64,000 bases of DNA from Primulina eburnea (GCF_022965805.1 NC_133108.1:20923545-20987544), one strand, 5' to 3'. Positions 23,057 through 34,812 are shown, counted from the stretch's first letter. The notes: generated by a model from the letters alone, not told the origin. Numbers and translations: made by a program.

Positions 23057-24480
23057 TACTTTGAGTAGCCTCATGGAAACTCGATGGCTCACCATACTAT
23101 GTTAATAGACAAAATGCAATATTGTTTTCAATGACAAAGTCTGAAAGCCAACCTAGTGGTCTTCTGTCTCGAGTTGACTACCTTATAGTGTAAACCTCGA
23201 CGTGTTCTTGTTCCTCGTGCTCTGGTATTACTTCATAAGAAATTTGATATCCGTCTGTCTTATTTTCCACCTGAAATATAGTAGTTTCTAAATTCAATGT
23301 ACTTTGTCTCCTTTCACTTTATCTTCCTCGAATATAACATCTATGCTGATAACAAGCTTGTGGACATTAGGATCCTACAAGCGAGATCTCTTTACTCCAT
23401 TAATATAACCTAAGAAATTTTCTGGATTTTTAATCCAACTTCAAAATTTCTTTATCATTGTACAAAAATTTCAAATGTATGCAAATGAGAATAATCAGTC
23501 GGCATCCCAGCCCACATCACTATCGAAGTCTTCAGATCAATCAATACTGAAGGAGAACGGTTGATAATATAACAAGCGATTTTGAATGATTCCACCCAAA
23601 ATGAGTTGTCTAGATCTGCAGTCCTCAACATAGCTCTTGTTCTGTCCAACAAGGTCCTGTTCATCCAATTTGCTACTCCATTCTGTTGAGATGTGTAAGC
23701 AGTCGTAAACTGTTTTTTTATGCCCTTATGTTGACAAAATGCATCAAATTCGTCACCAGTATATTCTCCTCCATTGTTAGTCCTCAAACACTTGATTTTC
23801 TTCATAGAATCAAGTTCAACCCGCTCTTTGAAATCTTTGAAGATCGGGAAACTATTTTATTTCTTCTTGATTGGATGCACCCAATATCTCCTAGAAAGAT
23901 CATCAATGAAGGACACAAATTATCTCGCTCCTCCTAAGGACTCAACCGGTGCTTGCCAAACATCCGAATGAATCAGCTCCAATATACTTTTGTTTTTGGC
24001 ATTAAAAGTGTCAAACTTTAATTTTTGTAGTTTACTGGTAACACGATGCTCACAAAAGGGTGGTGACATTTTGTAAGTTCTGGCAGCAGCTTCCGTTCTG
24101 AGAGAGTTTTCTACACTCGTTCTAATACATGTCCGAGCTTTCTATGCCATAACATTGTTAATTCTTCTACTGAAAAAATTGATGCAACAGCTAGTTCTGC
24201 ATCTTTGTGAGTTTCTCCCAAAAGTACATACAGATTTGCAGCAACCTTTTCCGCCTTCATACCCACAAGCGCACCACCCTTCACAATTTTCATGAGCTCG
24301 TTCTCGATACGAGTTTTGCACCCGATATCATCCAATTGCCCCAAGCAAAAAATATTTTTCATCAGTCCCTTCACATGTCGTACCTCATGTATGATGCGAA
24401 TGGTGCCATCAAACATTTTTATTTTGATAGTACCGATACCATCGATTTACAAGACATGATCATTTCCATGAATACAAATC
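23057..24480 (-). pseudogene. COP-2 GAG-pre-integrase and integrase
   Basis: In minus-strand order: MFDGTIRIIHEVRHVKGL and LWHRKLGHV (GAG-pre-integrase, 24416-24111), then integrase with RTNNGGEYTGDEF (second catalytic Asp position changed to Asn in TNNGGEY, 23790-23760), QQNGVANWMNRTLL (third catalytic position changed: Asn-Trp where Glu-Arg is usual), and IINRSPS (23560). It continues through an acidic linker to GEPSSFHEA, which starts copia reverse transcriptase, just before CHR-2 cuts in. An in-frame stop follows VYTI, and frame changes occur near 24100-23810. Confidence 0.85.
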
Positions 24481-25400
24481 CTCCTGAGACTGGTTCATAA
24501 TGATCAAATCATTCTCTTTGAGATGTGATGTGCCATGTCGCTCCTGAATCCATAATCTACGTGTCACAAAATCTGTGCATGTCTTCTGCAACTGTTGCCA
24601 CTTCGCTGAAAAATATTTCACCACTACCTGAACTATTGGCCACATTTTCTTGAGAACTCGTCTCGATACTAGTACATTCTTCCTAGAAGTGCCCTTTACA
24701 ACAACCTTTAAATCAGTATATATTTTTATTATTTCTTCTTGACTTTGATCTACCTCATCTTTGCCACCCACTAGAGTCATGATCTATAAATCTTCATATT
24801 TTCATCGGTAAAGTCTCTATCTACTTCAAAGTTATCAATCTGTCTTCTTTATTCATGCGCCGACATTTTCCTCTGAGAATCGCGATTAAGAAATCGTCGA
24901 ATTTTAGAGAGTCCATAAGAATATTATTGGTTAAGTTGATGATAAGTTGATCATATAAATCTGGTAGACTTTGAAGTAGAAGCTCTACACGTTTATTTTA
25001 CTCTATTTTATGTCCTATTGAAGTGAGTTGGGAAAATATAGTATTTAGTATGTTGATATGATTGGTCATCGATGAGGATTCCTCCATCCAAAGAATATAA
25101 AGTCTTTTTTTTTAGGGAAATCTTATTGTACAATGACTTGACCTCGTACATCTTTATCATAATAGCTCATATTACTTTTGTTATTTTTATCTCAGAGATA
25201 CTTGACAGTACTTCGTCTACTACAGCCAAGTGTAAATTAGAAACAAGATTATCATTCATCTCATTCCACTTTCCATCATTTCTACCGGTTTATCTTCAAC
25301 AGCCTTCAATCAATTCTCCTTTCTTAAAATTGCTTTTATCTTTATTTTTCACAGCATAAAATTGCTTCCATTGAAATGTTATCTCGTATCGGCCAGCCAT
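24480..25400 (-). pseudogene. COP-2 gag
   Basis: It starts at the ATG at 25400 (MAGRYEI). Typical copia Gag features follow: a WNEMNDNLVSNLHLAV-like helix, a LYNKISL segment, the SSMTNHINILNTIFSQL motif and LLQSLPDLYDQLI. The protease region (MDSGATSHL type) survives near 24560-24520 only as a damaged GTSHLKEN. There are multiple frame changes and a TAG near 25000, so it is a pseudogene. Confidence 0.78.
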
Positions 25401-25539
25401 TATGTTTACAACAATTTAGTAGACTTGACAAAAAAATCCCGCCTTAATAAAAAGTCTAAAAAAAATTTCTGATGTGGAAGATCAGTCTAGGCTGCAACTA
25501 CGGAGCATACTCAGAATTTTAAAAAATTTTAAACCAAGA

Positions 25540-25552
25540 CTCTGATACCACT
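25540..25552 (-). other. COP-2 primer-binding site
   Basis: The minus strand reads TGGTATCAGAGTC directly after the LTR end GACCAACA plus 2 nt. It matches the 3' end of initiator Met-tRNA. Confidence 0.85.
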
Positions 25553-25955
25553 TGTTGGTCCCACGTGCAGCAACTTGAGATAATAATATGAAAATAAAGA
25601 ATAAATTGGACACCGAGATTTATGTGGAAAACCCCCAAAAATTATTAGGGTAAAAATCACGCCCAAGATGAAAAGAATTCCACTATAATATTTTATGGAG
25701 TACGATCACTCATTGTGTTTCCAAAGATAACACACATTCTTTTAATACAAAAGAACAAATACGTCACAAATATTATAGAACTAATAACCCAAATTTTATA
25801 AGATGAGAGAGGAAACTCGATGAAGGGATGATTTCTGTATGAGGAGAGTGAGCTCTATAAATAGAGCTACTCGTCCGTGTCAAACTGCGTATCGGCAGTT
25901 TCTTTCCATCTGCAATTTTCAACAAAGCCTACCTACCACTTAATTATTTGTCTTC
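25553..25955 (-). repeat. COP-2 5' LTR, main piece
   Basis: This is the LTR of about 426 bp that continues at 54608-54630 after the TAT-1 insertion. The flank across TAT-1 (TAATTATTTG-TCTTC / TCTGC-CACCAATAATTCG) aligns exactly with the unbroken 3' LTR at 10490-10520, which gives the TAT-1 target site. Confidence 0.88.
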
Positions 25956-26576
25956 TGATTCTCCTATGAGGATCCGGGTCATTATTAACCCTACTTATTA
26001 ATTAGATAGCCCATATCAGAGCCAATATGCCAGGTACTTACCACAATACCCGGACACATCTTCTCTTCCCGGGTGATCGCCAGATAGCCCGGGCCCTCAT
26101 ACAAATACCCGGGTACCTTACCACCCAGGCCAACTCGAGAATTGCACCACACTCGAGTATGATTGATACATGCTATCTAATCTGTCAGAACCACTGGGGT
26201 TTAGAGTGTTCTAAAAGTCATCAAAAGCTATAGTATGTGCAACCGAGTTGCCATACTTAGTAGGTGGCATGGGAAACAAGGTACCTACCACATTTTCTCC
26301 TATAAATAGCAGGTATGCATCTTATTTAATGATTTTGAAATTTTTGAACTCCCAAGCACTCACATATATTTGCTTGTGTTCATCTTCAACTTGCTAACTT
26401 AAGCATCAGAGTGGCTACATCGGACACTCCTCCAGCGCCCATTCACGAGTTCTTTTTCTTGTTCGCAGGTGTTATAGCAGCCATTATCTTCACTCAAAAT
26501 CCTAAACACTTAAAACTAATGATTTGATCCGTTGGAGCCCCTTACCCGGCTCATCCATTTCAGCGAGATCACATCA
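25956..26576 (+). repeat. TAT-1 5' LTR (621 bp)
   Basis: It runs TGATTCTCC...ATCACATCA. The motif TCTCCTATAAATAGCAG (26297-26313) is a clear TATA box, with a likely transcription start about 30 bp downstream. The 3' LTR has the same box at 54340-54356. Confidence 0.9.
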
Positions 26577-26595
26577 TTGGCACCGTCTGTGGGAA
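26577..26595 (+). other. TAT-1 primer-binding site
   Basis: TTGGCACCGTCTGTGGGAA directly follows the LTR. This is the primer-site type often seen in plant Tat elements and differs from the Met-tRNA sites of every other element here. I do not assign the tRNA with confidence. Confidence 0.7.
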
Positions 26596-26616
26596 ATTGA
26601 GATTAAAACGTTGATA

Positions 26617-27640
26617 TGACTCCTACAAGAAGAACTAACGAGGAGAATTCTCAAGTTTTTGGATATGGTGCACATACGTCGGGGCAAGACGTTGATATGG
26701 CTCCAACAAGAAGAACTAACATGGCCATATTTTCAAACCTGCCCAGGTGCTCCTCGGGGTCTGTATTGCCAAAGTGAAAGATTACGATGGCAATGCAGAC
26801 CCCGAGTAGCACCTAGGCAGGTTTGAAAATATGGCCATGTTACACTGTCACATTGAACGAATCAAGTGTAAAGTGTTCCTGACAACGTTGGTGGATTATG
26901 CTCAAAGATGGTTCGAGGGGTTGGCTCCTCAAAGTTTTAGTTCTTCGAAAGACTTCCAGAAGATGTTTTCACACTATTTTAGCAGCAGCAAGAAGTACAA
27001 AAAGAATAATTTTAGTCTTTTTGAAGTCAAACAAAGCCCGGAGGAGAGTTTAAGGGCTTATATCAGAGGATTTAACAGAGTGGCTCTGGATGTTCCCACT
27101 TGTGCCACCGAAACTAAGACAACTGCCTTCACCCAGGGCTTGAGGGAGGGTGAGTTTTTTCGATCTTTGACTAAGTAGGTGCCCGGGTATTTTGGCAAAA
27201 GAGGGAGGCCGTAAGGAAGAAGAGAGGGGATCTGGTGTCTAAGCCCGAGGAGAAAGGACAAAGGAGGGGGTATTCCAGGGCACTTTTCTCACCATGTGCC
27301 TCTAAAGATTGCTCGGGATAGGGAGGTCCAGGAGTGCAGTGAGATCTAGCCCCGGATCACCAACTATCCCGGCCTGAGAAGAGAGGATTTTGCACCCTCC
27401 ACAAAGTATGTTATCACAACACCGAGGACTGCAAAACAATGAAGGGAGACTATGCCTTACCTTCCGTCCTGGGACCTAGTCAAGCCAACAAGAGACCGAG
27501 ATTGCCACCATGGACATCTCAACAGCCAGGGTCCAATGCCCGGGGAGGAGATGTAAGAAATAATCCGAGGGGTAATCCGAGTAGGAGGAGAGAGCAAGAG
27601 CTCGGAAGGAAGAAGACTTCACCCCTGCCATGGGGTTGAT
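26617..27640 (+). pseudogene. TAT-1 gag (rearranged)
   Basis: From about 26831 it encodes a Tat-type Gag: HCHIERIKCKVFLTTLVDYA, RWFEGLAPQS, SSKDFQKMFSHYF and VKQSPEESLRAYIRGFN. A TAG follows at 27176-27178. A remnant zinc-binding segment (CTLHKVCYHNTEDC) is at 27390-27432. The N-terminal part is replaced by a 51-bp inverted repeat and a duplicated 30-bp segment (MAPTRRTN-like, 26610-26720). Gag normally packages the element RNA; this copy cannot make an intact protein. Confidence 0.8.
26720..26839. repeat. 51-bp inverted repeat inside TAT-1 gag
   Basis: The arms are 26720-26770 and 26789-26839, separated by 18 nt. The left arm starts CATGGCCATATTTTCAAACC and the right arm ends with its exact complement. 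By eye there are only about three mismatches. The left arm lies immediately after a near-copy of a 30-bp gag segment. Confidence 0.88.
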
Positions 27641-28331
27641 TAAAATGATATCAGGAGGCTCCATTGATGGAGATTCTAATCGGGCTAGAAAATCGAGGAG
27701 TCCTCGAGACTGTATGGAAGTAGAAGGGGCAAGGAGGAGTGAGGCGGTGATTAGCATTGGCCCGGAGGATTTGAAGGGTGTAAATCTGCCCCACAATGAT
27801 GCATTGGTTATCCAAGCCTGGGTGGCCAATTATAATATTCTGAGAGTCTTTGTGGACTCGGGCATTTCTGTGAATGTTATCTTTAAAGATGCCTTTTTGA
27901 AGATGGACTTGCAAGGTTATCATTTGGAAGCTGTGGAGACCGCACTCTTTGGCTTTGCTGGCCATGTGGTTTATCCGAAAGAAGAGATTGTCTTGCCATT
28001 AACCTTGGGCTCTCAGGATCTTAAAAAGACAGTGATGACCACTTTCAATGTGGTGGATTCCCCATCATCATATAACATCATATTGGGGCGGCCGGCCATG
28101 AATGAATTAAGGGCCGTGGCATCCACCTATCACCAAAAGATCAAGTTTCATGTGGGACCCCGGGTGGGGGAAGTCCGAGGAGATCAGCCTTCTTCTCGGA
28201 AATGCTATGTGGAAGCTGTCCGGGCTGATCAAAGTAAAACCAGGAGGAAAGGGAAGAAAGCAAGAGTTAATGAAGTAGGAGGAAGAGTACTGGAGAAGGG
28301 GGAAGTACATTTCGTGGCTGAGGAAGAGTAG
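27640..28331 (+). pseudogene. TAT-1 protease region
   Basis: The frame from 27630 runs to a TAG at 28329. The retroviral-type aspartic protease is recognisable: RVFVDSG with the catalytic Asp-Ser-Gly (near 27850), VNVIFKDAF, LPLTLGS, TFNVVDSPSSYNIILGRPAMN and the downstream TYHQKIKFHVG. The C-terminal tail is rich in Lys and Arg. The domain itself is intact, but stops lie before and after it in what should be one gag-pol frame. Confidence 0.82.
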
Positions 28332-28402
28332 GAGGTTATAGAAGTCGCTCCAGACCAGCAAATCCGGGAGGCTCAGACCTTAGTGCATCCACCCACGTTA
28401 GT

Positions 28403-30096
28403 TTGATTAATTGTTTAAAAACTAATATACTTGCTTTTGTCTGGTCCCAGCAGGAGTTGGCAGGGATCTCACCCCTGATATCCGAGCATCATTTAAACAT
28501 TCTCCCGGGATCTCACCCGGTGAAGCAGAAGAAAATACACTTTGGTCCGAAAAAGGACAAAGTTATTGATGACCATATGAGAGATCTGTTGAACACCGGC
28601 CACATTCGACAAATTCAATTTACTACATGGCTCTAGAAAGTGGTATTGGTGCCTAAATCCACCGAGAAGTAGAGGATGTACGTGGACTTCCGTGATCTCA
28701 ACAAAGCTTGTCCCAAAGACCATTATCCCCTGCCAAGGATCGACCAACTGGTGGATTCCACCTCAGGCTTTGAACTGCTGAGTTTCATGGATGTTTACCA
28801 GGGTTATCATCAAATCCCCCTGGCCAAGAATGATCAAGATAAAGCCAGCTTCATCACCTCGGAAGGTATATTTTGTTATGTTGTAATGCATTTCGGGTTG
28901 ACGAATACAGGGGCCACTTACCAGCATCTCACGAACAAAGTCTTTGAGAAGAAATTGGGCCGGAATGTGGAAGTGTATGCACACGATATTTTGTGCAATT
29001 CTAAAGAGGTTGCGGACTTCATTACTGATTTGGAGGAAACTTTTGCCACTCTGATGATCTATGGAATCAAGCTCAACCCTGCCAAATGTATATTTGGAGT
29101 GAAGAGTGGGAAGTTCTTGGGTTTCATTGTGACAGACCGAGGTATTGAGGTGAATCAGGAGAAATTCAAGTCCGTATTATGCATGTCATCTCCTCGATCT
29201 GTCAAAGAAGTTCAGAAGCTGACCGAGATGGTTGCTTCTCTTTCTCGATTTATATTCCGATCAGCACACAAGAGTTACCCTTTCTTTCAGCTCCTAAGGA
29301 AGGCCCAACAATTCGGATGGGACGAAAAATGTGAACAGGCCTGTCAGGATTTGAAGATCCATCTTGCGGAACTTCCTGTATTGGTAAAGCCGGAGCTCGG
29401 GGAGAAATTTTTTGTTTATTTATCTACCACATAGTATGTTGTCAGCTCAGTTCTAATAAAAGAAGAAGGCTCTGATCAAAAGCCTGTCTATTATGTCATC
29501 CATGCTCTAAGAGGCCCCGAGACCCCGGGTGACCATCAAAGCGCAGGCGTTGTCAGATTTTTTATCCGATATGGTCCAACCCGATGAAGAGGAAGTATGG
29601 AGAGTTTTTGTGGACGGGGCATCTAGTGGTGTGGAGTAGGGGTTGTGATAATATCTCCCCTTGGAGAAAAAATTAAGATGGCCTTGAGAATTGACGCCCG
29701 GATAACTAACAATGAGGCCGAGTATGATGCTGTTCTGGCCGTCTTCAGAGCTGCTTGGGAAATTGGAGCTCCCCGGATAATTTTATAATAAGATTCACAA
29801 TTAATTACACAGCAGATCATGGGTGTTTATGAAGCTAAGGATGACAGGATGCACAAATATCTACAGCTCATCAAAGCCCAATTAGAATTTTTATGGATTG
29901 GAGTATTGAACAAATACCCCGGGTAGAGAATAACGAAGCAGATGCCTTGGCAAAAATGGCTGCTTCTTTATCAGAAGCCAGTACCCGGGAAGTGCTACGT
30001 GTTACTCGGCTAGTCCTTTCTGCAGAGGAAAAAATATTGCCAGTACCCAAGGACTCCTGGATGACACCCCTGGTCAAATTCATTATAAATAATTAA
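28403..30096 (+). pseudogene. TAT-1 reverse transcriptase, RNase H and second RNase H
   Basis: The reverse transcriptase shows VDFRDLNKACPKD, PLPRIDQLVD, FMDVYQGYHQI and FGLTNTGATYQ. Its active-site strand reads EVYAHDILCNSK, so the usual YVDD is YAHD and one catalytic Asp is lost. In-frame TAG codons lie at 28634, 28673 (at the Trp of KWRM) and about 29432. RNase H is badly damaged (29435-29560). A second RNase H follows from about 29600, with VFVDGASSG, RITNNEAEYDAV and, near the end, RVENNEADALAKMA. The second domain is characteristic of Tat elements. The protein would copy element RNA into DNA; this copy is dead. Confidence 0.87.
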
Positions 30097-30109
30097 TTAG
30101 CTAAAGATA

Positions 30110-31302
30110 AAGCCCGAGCTCAAAAAATTAAGAAACAAGATCCCAGGTTTGTTCTCTTAAATAATGTCTTGTACAGGAGATCAATCCAGGGACCTCTATT
30201 AAAATGCTTACATGAGGGAGAAGTGGATTATATCCTCCGAGAGATTAATGAAGGGTGTTGTGTTGAGCATGTCAGAGGAATATCTTTGGCCCGAAAGACA
30301 ATGCTTGCTGGATTCTGGTGGCCAACTCTTAGCCAAGACTCTGCTCGAGTGGTCCAGGCTTTTGAGGGTTGTCAACATCATTCAAATTTTCAGCATAGCC
30401 CGGCCACTCTTATGAAACATATTTGGGCATCTTGCCCTTATGATCAGTGGGGCATGGACATTGTGGGACTCTTTCCAATTGCCCGGGCTCAGAAGAAATT
30501 CTTGTTGGTGGCTGTTGATTATTTTTCCAAAATGAGTAGAAGTTGAGCCCTTGGCCAAGATCAAGGAGCAGGAATTTTTGAAATTTCTATGGATGAACAT
30601 AGTATGTCGATTTGGAGTACCCAGAAGACTGATCTCAGATACCCAAAAGATTGATCTCAGATAATGGAAGACAGTTTCAGGGAAAAGAGATTACATCCTG
30701 GTGCCGGGAAATGAAAATCACTCAGTCTTTTACTTCTATTGCCCATCCTCAAACTAATGGCCAAACAGAAGTTGTGAATAGAATTATTGTACAAGCATTA
30801 AAAACAGGCTACAAGGCAAAGGAAAGGACTGGGTGGAATAATTACCCAGTGTTCTCCGGGCATACAGAACAACTCCACGGGCACCTACTCAAGAAACTCC
30901 CTTCAACTTTGTATACGGATCTGAAGCAGTCCTTCCAGTTGAAATTGGACAAACTTCTTCCCGGGTAGAATCTTACCTATATAACAATTATCAAAGTCGG
31001 GCCATGGAATTGTACTTGGTAGAAGAAAAGAGAGATCAAGCGATGATTCGAATGGAAGCATACCGGAGCCGGTTTTGAAATCATATAACAGGAAGGTCCG
31101 AATCCGAGACTTCCAAGTGGGGGATCTAATCATGAAGAAAGTCAATCCAGCTGGGGATGTTGGGAAGCTAGAAGCTCCGTGGGAAGGACCTTACAAAATA
31201 ACTCGGAGGGTTAGCTCGGGATCCTTTTATCTAGAAGATTCCCAAGGACGTTCTCTCAAAAGGCCTTGGAATGTATTTAATTTAAAGAAGTATTATGCTT
31301 GA
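30110..31302 (+). pseudogene. TAT-1 integrase
   Basis: The zinc-binding HHCC region is readable at 30200-30390 (EHVRGISLARKTM, GFWWPTL, CQHHSN, with one Cys position changed to Gly or Glu). The core has WGMDIVGLFP (first Asp), ISDNGRQF (second Asp) and HPQTNGQTEVVNR (Glu), then the C-terminal domain VRIRDFQVGDLIMKK, WEGPYKI and RPWNVFNLKKYYA ending at the TGA at 31300. A 22-bp duplication around GATCTCAGATA (30631-30663) shifts the frame just before the second catalytic Asp, and further frame changes follow at 30540 and 30900. Confidence 0.85.
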
Positions 31303-31399
31303 CAGATGTAATCATTTGAATAAAGATATAATGAAAAGATCTATTTTCTCAGAGAAAAGTGTTAAGTATGTTTCTTTTATCTTAACTCGGGAGGTATAA

Positions 31400-32060
31400 A
31401 GCCCCGGTTAATCAAAAAGCCCAGGGCACTACATCCTGGCTCGGGGCACCACACCTCGACCATTCCTATGTCCAGGGACATGCTCCCCGGACCAAGACTC
31501 CGTACCTTGGTTCCTAAAAATCCCAGGGCACTACACCTATGTTCGGGGCACCACACCTCGACCATTCCCAAGTCCCAGGACATGCTCTCCGGCTCCGTAC
31601 CTTGGTTACTAAAAATCCCAGGGCACTACACCTTGGTTCGGGGCAACACACCTGGACTGTTCCCAAGTCTCGAGACATGCTCCCCGGCCCAAGGCTCCGT
31701 ACCTGGGTTCTTAAAAAGCCCAGGGAACTACACCTTGGTTCCTCGACCATTCCCAAGTCCAGGGACATGCTTCCCGGCCCAAGGCTCCGTATCTTGATTC
31801 TTAAAAACCCAGGTCACTACACTCTGGCTCGGGGCACCACACCTCGACCATTCCCAAGCACCGGGACATGCTCCCCGGCCCAAGGCTCCGTACCTTGGTT
31901 CTTAAAAAGCCCAGAGCACTACACCCTGGCTCGGGGCACCACATCTCGACCATTCCCAGGTCCCGGGACATGCTCCCCGGCCCAAGGCTCCGTACCTTGG
32001 TTCTCAAAAATCCTAGGGCACTACACCTGGCTCGGGGCACCACACCTCGACCAGTCTAAA
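31400..32060 (+). repeat. TAT-1 3' region tandem array, about 102-bp unit
   Basis: About six and a half units contain, in order, CCCAGGGCACTACACC, TCGGGGCACCACACCTCGACC, GGGACATGCTCCCCGG and CTCCGTACCTTGGTTC. The CGGGGCA core is at 31442, 31544, 31639, 31830, 31932 and 32033, with one unit lacking it between 31639 and 31830. Open frames on both strands follow the repeat and are not genes. Variable tandem arrays after pol are known in Tat elements. Confidence 0.92.
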
Positions 32061-32951
32061 TCCCGAGATATTATCTCTTGCCCGATTTTCCCATTTTAGT
32101 TTTACGCATCAAGGTTTTATATCTGGATTTAAAGATTGCTTACATCTTGGTCACTTACTGAGTGTGAGGCATTTTATTCATTACGGGGATCAAGATCTCG
32201 GGTACTTATTTGAAGTTACCGATTAATTGGAAAATTTTCTGGTTATTTGCATACAAGGAGTTATGTTACCCAGGTCTCTGAAGACTTATCAATATAGTAT
32301 TACGGAACAGTGGAAAGGAAATTTCATTGATAAAAGCCCGGAGGCCGAGAAATACAAAATGAAATAAAAAGTACAATCCTATGCTAAACTTCGGGGACAG
32401 ACTGCTCCCCAGCTTTCTCAGAAGCCCCCTCGGCCTCTTTACCATCTGCATCGTCCTTGGGAAGGGATTCGTTGGCTTTATCAATATCTGGGAAGCCCTC
32501 CTTACCTGCCGGGATAGGACCTTCTTCCTCGAATTTCTCCTGGCACTTCTCAAACCCTACTTTGAAGTAGTTATATAACTTATCTTCAATAGCCACTTGA
32601 AATTCCGAGGAGTGGAGGAAAAGGGCCCGCCATTCCTTTTAGTTAAGCTGTAGGACCCTCAACTTTTCCTCAGCAATAACAGCTCTATGTTGCTGTACGC
32701 TGGCTTCGTCTTCAAGGAAGTGAGTTTTGGATTCCAAGAAGGAAATCCACCGTTGTTAATTCTCCTCTCGGACCAAGCCTTCGTCCCAGGCAGTCTAGGA
32801 AGAGGCCAGTTTTTGGGTGGCCATTTCAAGGGAGGCCTTGAGACCGATAGTCTCTTTTTTCTGAGCCCGGGTAACCTGGGCCAGCTCTTCTTGCACCTTC
32901 CCGAAGAGGTCTTGGCTGGCCCGGGCTTGTTGGCCCTTTTTAGTGGCCACT

Positions 32952-34807
32952 TGTAAGGCCCGAGATTTTGATCTGTTAATCTGTGAAATGATTGATTGAT
33001 ATGATTAGGAGAAGATTAATCGGGACACGATTTGATTCGGCATGAGAAGATGTAAGTGCGAGGACAGTACCTATCGCGCACATGCGCGACATGATGCGCG
33101 CACATGCGCGAAATGGACAGAAGACCTCATGCATATGCGCGAAGTGAGGGCGCGCATATGCGCGAGCTGTGCGAGAAGACAAATGCAATTCCAGAGGACC
33201 TCACGCATATGCGCAGAAGATGGGCGCGCATATGCGCCAGATGCCGAGAAGCTAAGTGAAGAGACCAGTAGGCCTCGTGCATATGCGCCGATAGAATTCG
33301 CGCATATGCGCGAGACGTACAGATTGGAGGATGAGCCATTTGTCCTTAGCCATGCAATATATATATATAGCAATTGTCTTCATTCCTTCGATTCAATAGG
33401 AAGAAAGAACGGAAAGCTCAGGTTCTTTACATATTAGGATTTGAAGAGTACGAGAAATCCGTCCGTCCGAATTACAATCCGACTTCGATACCGAGTTCCT
33501 ATCGACGAGAGCTTCACACGGACATAAGTTTTGTTACATTTTGTTATCATATGAAATTATGTTACTTCCAGAATCGGATATGATTCATATATGGTGTTCT
33601 TGACATAATAGACATCGTACAATCGAAACCGGCTTGAAGAACGGATACCGTATAAAATTGTTATGATTTTCTGAGTTGATTTGATTGAGTTGTGATATCA
33701 GATGTTTATCGTTATTGATTATGAGTTGGGGGAATTGATATCTTTTGATTTGTATTTGCTGGGTATATTGAGATTGTACAGTTATGCCGTTGAAACAGAA
33801 TTTGATTCAGTTCTGATTATATCCAGTATTGATCTGAATTATATATTGATACGATACCCTCGATATTGTCATTGCCAGATTGAGTACTGACAGACATTGA
33901 ATCCAAGACTTCGACAGAGTCAGATTTACAAAAACAAAGGTATAAGTCAATGTCGAACCGGGAGAATGACTCGAGTGTCATATACTTGAGTTTCCCTAAA
34001 CCGCATACTTATTGTTATTGTGTGCATTGATTTGATTTGATATGCTTGTTCTATTGATTTATAGAAAGCATGTATTAGACGATTGGTCTCTTGACAGAAG
34101 GCCAGATGGTGATGGAATCGTCACTGGCCCATTGCACATTGTCACAGAATAGTGATTGGCGGAGGTGCCAAAGTCTTTGACGGATAGGTCAAGACACTGG
34201 ATATTTGGTTTATATCGATATTTGATTAGAAGTGGATTTACTTATATTACTGAGATTCGATATATGATGCCAACGTCTGGAAACCGGGATCCCTAGACTA
34301 GGAATGAGTCTAGTCTGAAATATAGAGTCATGAGTTTATTAATAGATTTATATTGAACTATGTTTTCAGATTTTGATACATATTACTGGTATCTATTTCA
34401 TGCTTTATCTTGATTATATGATTGCATGTATCGTTGATTTATACTGGGATGTATTTCTCACCGGAGTTATCCGGCTATTGTCGTGTTTGTATGTGTCCAT
34501 TGCAACAGTTGGGACATGATCAGGGTCAAGGAGATGAAGAGAGATCATGATTAGATTGGAGACTACGGACTTGGATTTTAGATAGGGTTTGAACACTTGA
34601 TATGTAGTCGTTAAAACTTAGTTTTAAATGATTGTATGTGGACAAAACTTGTACTTTGTTTTCGATGTATATATTTGAATGAATTCCATTACATTCCGCA
34701 TTTGACACTTGTATAATAACAAAAAAAAATTTAGACCCAGTTTATTATAATTGATTTAATTATTCCCACAGACGATTAAGAAATGAATTAGCATCCGAGT
34801 CCCCACA
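32952..34807 (+). repeat. CHR-3 5' LTR (1856 bp)
   Basis: It runs TGTAAGGCCCGAG...GTCCCCACA. A TATA box (GCAATATATATATATAGC, 33354-33371) is followed by likely transcript start sequence. The U3 part carries the GCGCATATGCGC palindrome array. The sequence from 33900 to 34500 has nothing recognisable. Confidence 0.9.
33068..33315. repeat. GCGCATATGCGC palindrome array in CHR-3 U3
   Basis: Eight sites of the form (G/C)GC(G/A)CATATGCGC or CGCGCACATGCGCG alternate with purine-rich spacers such as GAAATGGACAGAAGACC, directly upstream of the TATA box. The 3' LTR keeps only about four, because a deletion joins two repeat units at about 39869. Confidence 0.88.
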
Positions 34808-34812
34808 ACAGG

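Noticed and set aside
31400..32060. Possible CRISPR array
   Set aside because: Units are contiguous tandem copies without unique spacers, and the DNA is plant nuclear.
31377..32099. Long open frames rich in Pro, Gly and Cys on both strands
   Set aside because: They arise from the 102-bp tandem array, whose unit length (a multiple of 3) keeps frames open in both directions.
32384..32956. Plus-strand open frames 32381-32578 and 32687-32956
   Set aside because: They lie opposite the antisense gene tail, whose minus-strand frame has the meaningful Glu/Lys/Gln-rich composition.
33042..33437. Open frames with repeated Arg/Ala/His-Met motifs in the CHR-3 LTR
   Set aside because: They are produced by the GCGCATATGCGC palindrome array in non-coding U3 sequence.
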